Below are positions 1 through 6,235 of a stretch of 17,336 nucleotides of DNA, piece by piece. The notes under the pieces were generated by a model. That model saw nothing but the letters and a program-made list of their open reading frames with translations, was not told the origin of the DNA and did no database searches. Position 1 is the stretch's first letter. Each line of letters opens with the position of its first letter. Both the position numbers and the translations under genes were made by a program. The DNA is from JBELMB01 sp042088665 (lineage in GTDB: Bacteria > Pseudomonadota > Alphaproteobacteria > Rhodobacterales > Rhodobacteraceae): the NCBI GenBank assembly GCA_042088665.1, contig JBELMB010000112.1, forward strand, positions 1 to 17,336, in the 5' to 3' direction.

Positions 1-17
1 CAAGATAGTGATTTCAT
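1..17 (-). CDS. Possible 5' end of a leftward gene (truncated by window edge)
   Basis: An ATG at 17-15 on the minus strand opens a frame reading M-K-S-L-S before the window ends. An AAGGA Shine-Dalgarno-like sequence lies 7 nt upstream. M-K-S is a common start for exported proteins, but five codons cannot identify a product. An alternative frame from an ATG at 60 (or 24) is also open to the edge, starting M-I-R-K-I-R, but it has no well-spaced ribosome binding site. Which frame is real, or whether either is, cannot be decided from this window. Confidence 0.25.
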
Positions 18-101
18 AATCCATTCCTTCGTTGAGCGGATCGCGGATTTTCCGAATCATAGATTAATAAACAGTTAATTGCCGCTTGGGAAACCTGTGG
101 G

Positions 102-125
102 AATACGTCTGATTTCAGTCGTATT
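102..125. promoter_or_regulatory. 24-bp near-perfect dyad, candidate operator
   Basis: The arms AATACG-T-CTGA and TCAG-T-CGTATT surround a TT centre; 10 of 12 positions in each half match their partner. It lies about 85 bp upstream of the possible leftward start at 17. In the plus orientation it is followed by four T's, so a weak rightward terminator is an alternative. I favour a protein-binding dyad because no rightward gene ends here, but no regulator can be named. Confidence 0.35.
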
Positions 126-336
126 TTCAGACAGATATGCAGTATCCCCGTCTCAGACATATCGCGGGATCGCTCGGTCAGCCGCCGCACCATTGTTGTG
201 GATATTGGTCCAATCCAATGGCGTCTTTAGCCTTTGTCAGGGGTTCCATGACAGAGCTTTCGCAAACTTGTTTGAAACCCAGCACAATTAGGGCGGGAAA
301 GAGGCACTGTTCGGTTTTCTCTGGATTTATTCGGCA

Positions 337-386
337 GGTGTGCAACACCCGCGACGCTCCTGTGCGCCGCGCACCTCTGTGGGTGC
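337..386 (-). terminator. Hairpin cluster after the desaturase-family gene
   Basis: Immediately after the stop codon of the minus-strand gene are three short inverted repeats. They are 371-386 (5-bp stem, loop of 6), 362-374 (GTGCGC and GCGCAC around one base, overlapping the first so only one can form) and 337-349 (GGTGT/ACACC, loop of 3). None is followed by a T tract, so this is not a classical intrinsic terminator. It could mark a 3' end or stabilise the transcript. Confidence 0.25.
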
Positions 387-1478
387 TCAGCGGGTGTACA
401 TCTGGGTCTTGTAGGCGCGCGTGCGCTCCGTCGCGGCGGCCGTGCCATCGTGATAGGTGCCGAACCAGCGGTCAAAGGGGATCTCTGACGTGCCGTAGTT
501 GCATTCGAAATAGCGGTGGTGCAGCTGGTGAAAGAAATCCCCGGCGCGCGCCGCCTCCTTGTCACGGGCGATGATCTTTTCGAAGCCGGAATGCGACATC
601 ACCGGGCTGAGCTGCTGAAAGTAGATGTGAAACAGCAGATGGAGCGGATGTGAGGGCACAATGATGTGGATGAAATAGGTCGTGAAGTAGAAGAGGTTCT
701 CGTACCAATGGTTGGAGATTCCGGACCATGGACCGACATTGACGTTGCGGTGATGCACCGCGTGCACATGCTTGTAGAGCCGCGGGTGATGTTCCAGCCG
801 GTGCACCCAGTAGAAATGCATCGAGGACCACATCGGCACCACCATCATCCAGACAAGGAACCAGACCGGCGCGCTGCTCCATGTGATGGTCGGCACATAG
901 CCGTTCGCCATGGCCCAGAAGAGGCCCCATTGGTACAGCGTCGCCACCGTGATTGCGCTGCCCAGCGTCCACCAGATGTTGTCCCAGATCTGGTTGCGGA
1001 AAGTAAAGATGCCGTTGTCACGTGTCAGGTCGCGCTTGTCGAACTTTGTCGCCTGCCCCTGTCCGCGGCGCTGATAGAGCCACCAGTGCAGCCCGCCGGC
1101 AACTGCGATCTGCGGCACCAGATTGATCAGCCAGATGGTCAGCATCCAACCCGGCGCAAAGTTTTGCATGCTGGCAAGCGGCGGCAGAAAGACCGCATAG
1201 ACCAAGAGCGCTATCGCCATGCACAGCGTCAGCGAAGAAAGCTGCAACCACGCGCCCTTGTACCAGCGCAGCACCGCAGCCGGGCGTGGCGGCCATGAAA
1301 ACAGCGGGTTAAGCGGCACCGGCCCCAGAGGACGGTGGTTCCAGCGCGCGGCCTCTGCATCCTGCACGGGCGCATCTGTCTGGGGGTCCCGCTGGGGTGC
1401 CTCGGCGTCAGACTGCCCGATGGCCGCGCCGGTTTGGGCCCCGGTGGCGGCTGTGCTGCTTGCTCCGTCCATTGGCAT
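387..1478 (-). CDS. Sterol desaturase / fatty acid hydroxylase family membrane protein
   Basis: This is a 363-residue integral membrane protein of the non-haem di-iron fatty acid hydroxylase superfamily, whose members use oxygen to hydroxylate or desaturate lipids. The three histidine clusters that ligate the iron pair are visible: HRLEHH (226-231), HAVHH (239-243) and HQLHH (317-321). Hydrophobic segments lie near 82-98, 112-130, 170-190, 203-220 and 264-285. The first ~45 residues are Ala/Gln/Asp-rich and probably disordered. The start at 1478 was chosen because GGAG sits 6 nt upstream; a longer in-frame extension to 1517 has no such site. The gene is divergent from the LysR regulator, with 184 bp between starts, so control by that regulator is possible. 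The lipid substrate cannot be deduced. Confidence 0.88.
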   Translation of the reverse strand: MPMDGASSTAATGAQTGAAIGQSDAEAPQRDPQTDAPVQDAEAARWNHRPLGPVPLNPLFSWPPRPAAVLRWYKGAWLQLSSLTLCMAIALLVYAVFLPPLASMQNFAPGWMLTIWLINLVPQIAVAGGLHWWLYQRRGQGQATKFDKRDLTRDNGIFTFRNQIWDNIWWTLGSAITVATLYQWGLFWAMANGYVPTITWSSAPVWFLVWMMVVPMWSSMHFYWVHRLEHHPRLYKHVHAVHHRNVNVGPWSGISNHWYENLFYFTTYFIHIIVPSHPLHLLFHIYFQQLSPVMSHSGFEKIIARDKEAARAGDFFHQLHHRYFECNYGTSEIPFDRWFGTYHDGTAAATERTRAYKTQMYTR

Positions 1479-1534
1479 CGCGCTCTCCTTCGCTGCCCTA
1501 TCGCTGCCATTTCGCACCCCGACCGCAGGCGGCG

Positions 1535-1572
1535 CGGCGTCAGTTCGGCGTCAGTTCGGCGTCAATTTGACG
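1535..1572. repeat. Three 11-bp tandem repeats running into a 13-bp perfect dyad
   Basis: The unit CGGCGTCAGTT occurs at 1535-1545 and 1546-1556, then as CGGCGTCAATT at 1557-1567. The third copy merges into a perfect dyad CGTCAA-T-TTGACG (1560-1572). A period of 11 bp is about one helical turn, so proteins bound to successive copies would sit on one DNA face. The position between divergent starts suggests an operator, plausibly for the adjacent LysR protein; binding is not shown. Confidence 0.45.
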
Positions 1573-1651
1573 TCTGGCACGAAGGCAGGTTTGCCCATGA
1601 CGCGAGAGGCTGACAAACGAAGAATTCGCGGGTATTGCATTAGCTGATCTT

Positions 1652-1668
1652 ATGCATCCGTCATGCAT
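1652..1668. promoter_or_regulatory. Paired ATGCAT motifs at the LysR gene start
   Basis: ATGCAT is found at 1652-1657 and again at 1663-1668, 11 bp apart start to start, and forms a larger inverted repeat TGCAT-N5-ATGCA (1653-1667). The second copy overlaps the first possible ATG of the LysR gene. LysR-type regulators usually bind dyads near their own promoters, so autoregulation is possible. If the true start is the later ATG at 1690, this element is wholly upstream of the coding region. Confidence 0.3.
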
Positions 1669-2616
1669 GGCAAAACACGGCTTCGCCCCATGTCCCAGAC
1701 GTCCCGATCCACCGGCAATGAGCAGCCCCCGGGCCCCGGCGGGCTGCCACCTCTGACATGGTTGCGGGCGTTCGAGGCCAGCGCAAGGCACCTGTCCTTC
1801 ACCCGTGCCGCGGGCGAGCTGAACCTGACGCAATCTGCCGTCAGCCAACACGTGCGCAGCCTGGAGGCCTTTCTGGGACGCGAAATGTTCGTGCGCAAAA
1901 CCCGTGCCATTGCGCTCACGGAAGCGGGTGAGATCTATCTGCCCGTGGTCCGCGAGGCCTTCGACTTGCTGGCCTCGGGGACGCAGGCCTTCACCGGCGG
2001 CGACCGTGGGCGGCATCTTGTTGTCCAGTGCAGTCTGGCCTTTGCGGCGCGCTGGCTGGCCCCTCGTCTGCCAAACCTGCAAGCGCGGGCGCCATGGCTC
2101 GTTCTGAACATCGTGGCTGCGATCTGGAACCCGGACAGACAGGGCGCACAGGCCGCGCCGGAAATACGGTTTGCCCGGCGTGAGACGCTTTCTGACAGCG
2201 CGGAGACGCTGACCGTCGAACGCTATTTTCCGGTCTGCCGCCCCGATGCCGTTCAGTCCGTGACCGATCTGGAGACGGCCCCCTTGCTGGATTGTCCGGG
2301 GATAAGCGGCACATGGGCCAAATGGCACAAGACCCAAGGCCTTCCCTTCGACCGCACACAGGACATCACCCTGACCTCATCCTTTGTCATCGCGCTGGAA
2401 GCCAGCCGATTCGGTGCAGGGGTGTGCATGGCCCATGACACGCTGGTCCGGGACGCCATTGCCGAGGGCACCCTGGCCAAGCCCTTTGACCACAGCCCGC
2501 CCCTGACAGAAGCATACCACCTGCTGCCGCCTTCCAGCCACGCGGCAACCCCCGCCTCCCGCGTGTTTCGCGATTGGCTGCACGAAAGCTGTGCAGAGGC
2601 GGGCGTTGCACCATAG
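1663..2616 (+). CDS. LysR-family transcriptional regulator, GcvA-like
   Basis: This is the only plus-strand gene supported in the window. Up to 317 residues show an N-terminal winged helix-turn-helix (residues ~30-90) with the typical LysR pattern F-E-A-S-A-R-H-L-S-F-T-R-A-A, then L-T-Q-S-A-V-S-Q-H-V, then L-G-R-E-M-F. The wording resembles the GcvA/AmpR subgroup. The remainder is the effector-binding domain, which responds to a small molecule that cannot be predicted. Neither candidate start (1663, or 1690 beginning M-S-Q-T) has a good ribosome binding site, so the first 9 residues are uncertain. It is divergent from the desaturase-family gene and convergent with the aldolase, with 64 bp between stops and no clear terminator. 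Either neighbour could be its target. Confidence 0.9.
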   Translation: MHGKTRLRPMSQTSRSTGNEQPPGPGGLPPLTWLRAFEASARHLSFTRAAGELNLTQSAVSQHVRSLEAFLGREMFVRKTRAIALTEAGEIYLPVVREAFDLLASGTQAFTGGDRGRHLVVQCSLAFAARWLAPRLPNLQARAPWLVLNIVAAIWNPDRQGAQAAPEIRFARRETLSDSAETLTVERYFPVCRPDAVQSVTDLETAPLLDCPGISGTWAKWHKTQGLPFDRTQDITLTSSFVIALEASRFGAGVCMAHDTLVRDAIAEGTLAKPFDHSPPLTEAYHLLPPSSHAATPASRVFRDWLHESCAEAGVAP

Positions 2617-2680
2617 GCCGGGCGCGCTCGATGAATGCGGTTTGGGCGCGGTGGGCTTTGCGCAGTGCCGCCGTGTCTGA

Positions 2681-3475
2681 TCAGCCGGTCGTATCCGTCT
2701 TTTCGGTCAGGTCGCGGAACCGGGCGACGCTCGTGCTCGCCGCTGCTGAAAGCAGCCGCGCATCAGACCCCACTGTGCACAGGTCAAAGCCCCAGCCCAC
2801 GGCCTTCGCCGCATACTCCGGGCTGGCACAATGCAGGCCAGCGCGCTTGCCATTGGCCTTGCAGGCGGCGAGGACCGTCTTGATCGCGTCCACCATTTCG
2901 GGTTCTTCGCGGTCAAAACCCGGGGCGAAACGGCCCTGCCCCAAGGCAAGGCTCAGATCGGCAGGCCCGATGTAAAGACCATCGATCCCTTCGACCGCAG
3001 CAATTGCGTCGAGGTTTTCCATGGCTTGCGCGGTTTCGATCATGGCAAGGCCAACCACTTCGGCGTTGGCCTCATCGACAGAGAAGCCATCCAGCCCGAA
3101 ACTCGCCCGGGTGGGACCGAAGCTGCGCGCGCCCAGCGGGGGATAGCGCAGGCACCGGGCAAACTGTTCGGCCTCTTCAGCAGTGCTGACCATCGGGCAG
3201 ATCACTGTCAGGGCACCGGCATCGAGCACGCGCATGATGGCTGCCGCGTCGAGCCATGGGACACGTGCGCCGAGGCCAACACCGCTCGCCCGCGCAGCCT
3301 GCAACATGGGCAACAGTTCCGAGTAGTCGAACGCTCCGTGCTGCAGATCGAGACAGAGCGTGTCGTAGCCCTGGGCGGCCATGATTTCCGCCGTGAAGGG
3401 ATTGCCGATGGACAGCCACCCTTGCACTGCGGGTTTTCCCTGCGCCCAGCGCGCCTTGAGCGGGTTCCTGATCAT
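2681..3475 (-). CDS. HpcH/HpaI-family aldolase
   Basis: This 264-residue protein is a class II, divalent-metal-dependent aldolase of the HpcH/HpaI/2-dehydro-3-deoxyglucarate aldolase family. These enzymes cleave 4-hydroxy-2-oxo acids to pyruvate (or an analogue) and an aldehyde. Key positions by family analogy are the base His46 in D-L-Q-H-G, Arg71 in G-A-R-V-P-W, and the metal ligands Glu147 (M-I-E-T-A-Q) and Asp173 (G-P-A-D-L-S). Length is normal for the family (250-270). The start at 3475 was chosen because AGGAG lies 7 nt upstream; an in-frame extension to 3502 would swallow this site. It appears monocistronic. No aromatic- or sugar-acid-degradation gene lies nearby, so the substrate cannot be specified. 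Confidence 0.9.
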   Translation of the reverse strand: MIRNPLKARWAQGKPAVQGWLSIGNPFTAEIMAAQGYDTLCLDLQHGAFDYSELLPMLQAARASGVGLGARVPWLDAAAIMRVLDAGALTVICPMVSTAEEAEQFARCLRYPPLGARSFGPTRASFGLDGFSVDEANAEVVGLAMIETAQAMENLDAIAAVEGIDGLYIGPADLSLALGQGRFAPGFDREEPEMVDAIKTVLAACKANGKRAGLHCASPEYAAKAVGWGFDLCTVGSDARLLSAAASTSVARFRDLTEKTDTTG

Positions 3476-3740
3476 CGGTGGTCTCCTGTCGTCTTGCCGC
3501 ACACTCTGGTGCCGGCTCGGGATTGGTGGCGTTGTCAGCCTTGGGAAAGGCGCAACGCTGTTGCAGCGGTCTCCCGTAACACGCTCAAGTCACAGGGGAC
3601 AGCCAGACGGGCCGGAAAGGCAAACAGGATGACATGGCAATCACATCTCACGGCCTGCTTGACGAGGCATGCCCCGCCGCGATGGCCGACCATACCCTCC
3701 CCCAGGCAAGGCGCCCCATGCGTTTGGATCTGGCAGAGGC

Positions 3741-3760
3741 GCTCGGGGTCAACCCCGAGC
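3741..3760. repeat. 20-bp dyad, far copy
   Basis: Nine-base arms GCTCGGGGT and ACCCCGAGC flank a CA centre. Its inner 14 bases (3744-3757) are the exact reverse complement of the inner 14 bases of the dyad at 3821-3840. The two could therefore pair at long range or bind the same protein. A weaker inverted repeat (GGCGGG/CCCGCC, 3780-3801) lies exactly midway. Confidence 0.5.
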
Positions 3761-3820
3761 TACATCTGTCGAACGAAATGGCGGGGACAGGGTCACCCGC
3801 CAGAAGGCGTGCCCGATGTT

Positions 3821-3840
3821 GCGCGGGGTTGACCCCGCGC
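3821..3840 (-). terminator. 20-bp dyad just downstream of cysG, candidate operon 3'-end hairpin
   Basis: Nine-base perfect arms GCGCGGGGT and ACCCCGCGC flank a TG centre, beginning 13 nt after the cysG stop. In the minus-strand transcript this would form a very stable GC hairpin at the end of the nitrate operon. No T tract follows, so a factor-dependent end, 3'-end protection, or a DNA operator (given its partner at 3741-3760) are all possible. Confidence 0.4.
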
Positions 3841-3853
3841 CCGCTGCCGCTTG

Positions 3854-5266
3854 TCAGGCAACCGCACTGATGCGCGCGGCCTCGGGGATCGCGGGCACGA
3901 CCTCTGCAACCAGCGCCTGCGAGGGCCAGGTGACGAGGATTACCGCGCAACCCTCGCAGCCTGCAGCCGCCAATGCGCTTTCCAGTTCCTGAAGCGGGCA
4001 GGTGACAAGCGTTTCTCCGGCCTTGGCCACATTGATCGCGACCCGCACCGGCGCCTCCGGCGGAAGCCCCCGTGCCAACAGATCGTCGCGGATCCGCCCG
4101 GACTGGCGCACGGACATGTAAAACACCGTGGTGGTCCCGGGTGCGCAATGGCGCGTGCTGTCAGGCATGGCATGACCAGCCTGCGCCGTGCCCGTGGTCA
4201 ACACCAGCGTATCCGAAACACCGCGTTCGGTCAGCGGGTTGCCCATGGCGGCCGCCGCGGCAGAGGCGGCGGTGATGCCCGGCACGATCTCGACCGCGAT
4301 CTCGGCCTCGCGCAGTGCCAGCAATTCCTCCCCCGCCCGGCCAAAGACGCTTGGGTCGCCAGATTTCAGCCGCACGACCCGCAGACCCTTGCGCGCCTCC
4401 GCCACGATGACCGCATTGATGCGTTCCTGCGGCCAGGCATGGGCGCCGACATGCTTGCCCACAAAGACCCGTTCCGCATCGCGGCGGGCCAGTTCGAGCA
4501 CGTCTTCGTCGACCAGCCGGTCGTAAAAGATGACATCCGCTTCTTGCAGGCGCTCCACTGCGCGCAGCGTCAGCAGGTCTCTGGCCCCCGGGCCTGCCCC
4601 GACAAGCGCCACCTGCCCTCTGCCCTGCGCCTCCGGGGCGCCCCCCTGCGCGATGGCCTCCTTGATTGCGCGTGCGGCGTCCCGTTCACGGCCGCGCACC
4701 CACTCTTCGCGCGGGCCTCCCTTGAAAACCCATGCCCAGAACGGGCGACGGGCCGCACGGGGCACTCGCGCGGTCACCGACGGACGCAACCGCCCCGCCA
4801 AGGCCGCAAGACCGCCGAGGTTCCGGGGCAACATGGTTTCCAGACGGGTCTTGATGTCCCGCGTCAGCACGGGCGCCGTGCCTTCGCTGCCGATGGCCAC
4901 GACGATCGGATCCCGGTCCACGATGGCAGGTGTGGTCATGTCACACAGCGCCGGGCTGTCCACTACGTTCACCGGGCACCGCGCCGCCTTGGCCAATGCA
5001 TGCGCGCAGACATCCAGCCCGGGACACCCTGTGCCGACAAAGGCAAAGGCCGCCCCGTCAAAGATCTCTGCGCTCAGTGCCTGCACCTGCGTGGCGCGCC
5101 CCTCTTCGACCATGGCCTGCAGTTCCGGATCAAGCTCCGGCGCCACGAGGCAGATCCGGGCATCGGTCTTCAACACCAGCCGGGCTTTTTGGGCGGCCTG
5201 CTCGCCACCGCCTACGATCAGGACACGGCGTCCGGTGGTGCGGAAAAACAGCGGGAAACTTTTCAT
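3854..5266 (-). CDS. cysG: Siroheme synthase (trifunctional CysG)
   Basis: This 470-residue fusion makes siroheme from uroporphyrinogen III. Residues 1-~150 are the precorrin-2 dehydrogenase/sirohydrochlorin ferrochelatase: an NAD-binding G-G-G-E-Q-A-A-Q-K-A (19-28), the catalytic Asp103 in N-V-V-D-S-P, and Ser127 in I-G-S-E-G, the position phosphorylated in the Salmonella enzyme. Residues ~215-460 are the SAM-dependent uroporphyrinogen methyltransferase: G-A-G-P-G-A-R-D-L-L-T-L (223-234), Y-D-R-L-V (248-252), Lys271, R-L-K-S-G-D-P (299-305) and G-I-T-A-A-S. The length matches bacterial CysG. GGAGGA lies 5 nt before the start, and the gene begins 18 nt after the preceding gene stops. As last gene of the operon it supplies the siroheme needed by NirB. 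Confidence 0.95.
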   Translation of the reverse strand: MKSFPLFFRTTGRRVLIVGGGEQAAQKARLVLKTDARICLVAPELDPELQAMVEEGRATQVQALSAEIFDGAAFAFVGTGCPGLDVCAHALAKAARCPVNVVDSPALCDMTTPAIVDRDPIVVAIGSEGTAPVLTRDIKTRLETMLPRNLGGLAALAGRLRPSVTARVPRAARRPFWAWVFKGGPREEWVRGRERDAARAIKEAIAQGGAPEAQGRGQVALVGAGPGARDLLTLRAVERLQEADVIFYDRLVDEDVLELARRDAERVFVGKHVGAHAWPQERINAVIVAEARKGLRVVRLKSGDPSVFGRAGEELLALREAEIAVEIVPGITAASAAAAAMGNPLTERGVSDTLVLTTGTAQAGHAMPDSTRHCAPGTTTVFYMSVRQSGRIRDDLLARGLPPEAPVRVAINVAKAGETLVTCPLQELESALAAAGCEGCAVILVTWPSQALVAEVVPAIPEAARISAVA

Positions 5267-5284
5267 GGTGTCCTCCGATAAGGC

Positions 5285-6235
5285 CTATGCGGCCGTCTTG
5301 GCCTGCTGGGTGTGCCACAGGCCCGGCGCTTCGCCGCCAAAGCCGCCAAGCGTTTCAAGGCCCAGCGCCGCGGTCCCCAGAACGAGATCGCGGGCAAACT
5401 CCGGACCATCGTCGCGCGCCCATAGTGCCGCAAGCGCCGCATCGGGCAGATCGAGGTCAGCCAGCCGCCGACCGTCACTTGACAGGGCTGGCACGACCGC
5501 CTGCCATGGCGCACCGCGCCGCAGGCCAAACGCCGTGACGGGCTTGCCGGGATGGCGCTCGAACTCGCCGCCGCCGCCCTTGAGCACCGTCAGGTTGCGC
5601 CACTCCAGAAGACGCGCCGCATCCGCTTGCAACAGCCGGTAGGAGGGATGAAAGACCCCCTGCACGCTGGCCGTCGCCCGCCCCGGGTTCAACATGCGGC
5701 AGACCATGTTGATGCAGGACCGCAGCCCCAGCGCATCGCGCAGGTTCAACAGCGCAAAAAGCGCCGGATGCATGTCCTCAAGGGGCAAATAGACGATGCC
5801 CTCCCGCACCAGCGCGCTCTCTGCCTCTGCGCCAGTGCGGGCCACGGGGATCTCCAACCGGTCCAGACCTGCGCGCACGCTGGCATCCGGACCGTTCCAG
5901 CCGTGCAAGACGACGCGTCGCCCACTGGCCGCCAACAGCTTTGCCGACAACAGGAACCAAGGCAGCCCCCGCGTGCGCCCGGCCGCATAGCAGGGCCAAT
6001 CAAGATCAACCGATGGCAGCGCTGGTGCTGCCTCCTGCGCCGCCCGGGCAAAGCCTGCGATCTCCTCTGCCGTCTCGCCCTTCATGCGCAGCAACATCAG
6101 CAAACCGCCGACCGCTTCGGGGGCCGCAGCGCCTGAGAGCATGATCTGCATGGCGTCCTGCGCCTCGGCCTCGGTCAGTGACCGGGACCGCCCCGGCCCA
6201 CGGCCAAGGGTGCGGACATGCTCTGCGAGGCTCAT
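5285..6235 (-). CDS. TrpD2/YbiB-like protein of the anthranilate phosphoribosyltransferase fold
   Basis: This is a 316-residue protein. The N-terminal helical domain (1-75) is typical of the nucleoside phosphorylase/TrpD superfamily, with A-V-G-G-L-L-M-L-L-R-M-K-G-E-T-A-E-E-I-A-G-F at 41-62. The canonical TrpD phosphoribosyl pyrophosphate loop G-T-G-G-D is absent: the corresponding stretch reads Y-A-A-G-R-T-R-G-L-P-W-F (83-94), and K-H-G-N-R is replaced by V-L-H-G-W-N-G (109-115). These changes match the TrpD2/YbiB branch, where the E. coli member is reported to bind nucleic acid, and argue against tryptophan synthesis. The ATG overlaps the nasA stop (ATGA), so translation is probably coupled. 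Similar proteins are often annotated simply as 'glycosyl transferase family'. Its role in nitrate assimilation is unknown. Confidence 0.8.
   Translation of the reverse strand: MSLAEHVRTLGRGPGRSRSLTEAEAQDAMQIMLSGAAAPEAVGGLLMLLRMKGETAEEIAGFARAAQEAAPALPSVDLDWPCYAAGRTRGLPWFLLSAKLLAASGRRVVLHGWNGPDASVRAGLDRLEIPVARTGAEAESALVREGIVYLPLEDMHPALFALLNLRDALGLRSCINMVCRMLNPGRATASVQGVFHPSYRLLQADAARLLEWRNLTVLKGGGGEFERHPGKPVTAFGLRRGAPWQAVVPALSSDGRRLADLDLPDAALAALWARDDGPEFARDLVLGTAALGLETLGGFGGEAPGLWHTQQAKTAA

Larger units (their letters stand above)
18..386. other. Intergenic region without a supported gene
   Basis: This stretch separates the desaturase-family gene from whatever lies further left. The short frames open here have no recognisable domains, poor start contexts, and conflict with one another. 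The first 80 bases are AT-rich compared with the rest of the window, as expected of a promoter for a leftward gene. The region contains a 24-bp dyad (102-125) and a cluster of short hairpins just after the desaturase stop (337-386). Confidence 0.5.
3476..3853. other. Intergenic region between cysG and the aldolase gene
   Basis: This 378-bp stretch contains the 3' flank of the nitrate operon and the upstream region of the aldolase gene. No convincing gene is present. A 78-codon plus-strand frame (3634-3870) exists, but it resembles no family I recognise, runs into the end of cysG and contains the dyads. The obvious structure is a set of three evenly spaced inverted repeats (3741-3840). A small hairpin GCAAC-GCT-GTTGC lies at 3552-3564. 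No clear -35/-10 pair for the aldolase gene could be picked out. Confidence 0.5.

Noticed and set aside
3634..3870. 78-codon plus-strand frame beginning M-A-I-T-S-H, with AGGA 4 nt upstream
   Set aside because: It resembles no known family, contains all three dyads of the cysG downstream region, and overlaps the cysG 3' end on the opposite strand. Poor support as a gene.
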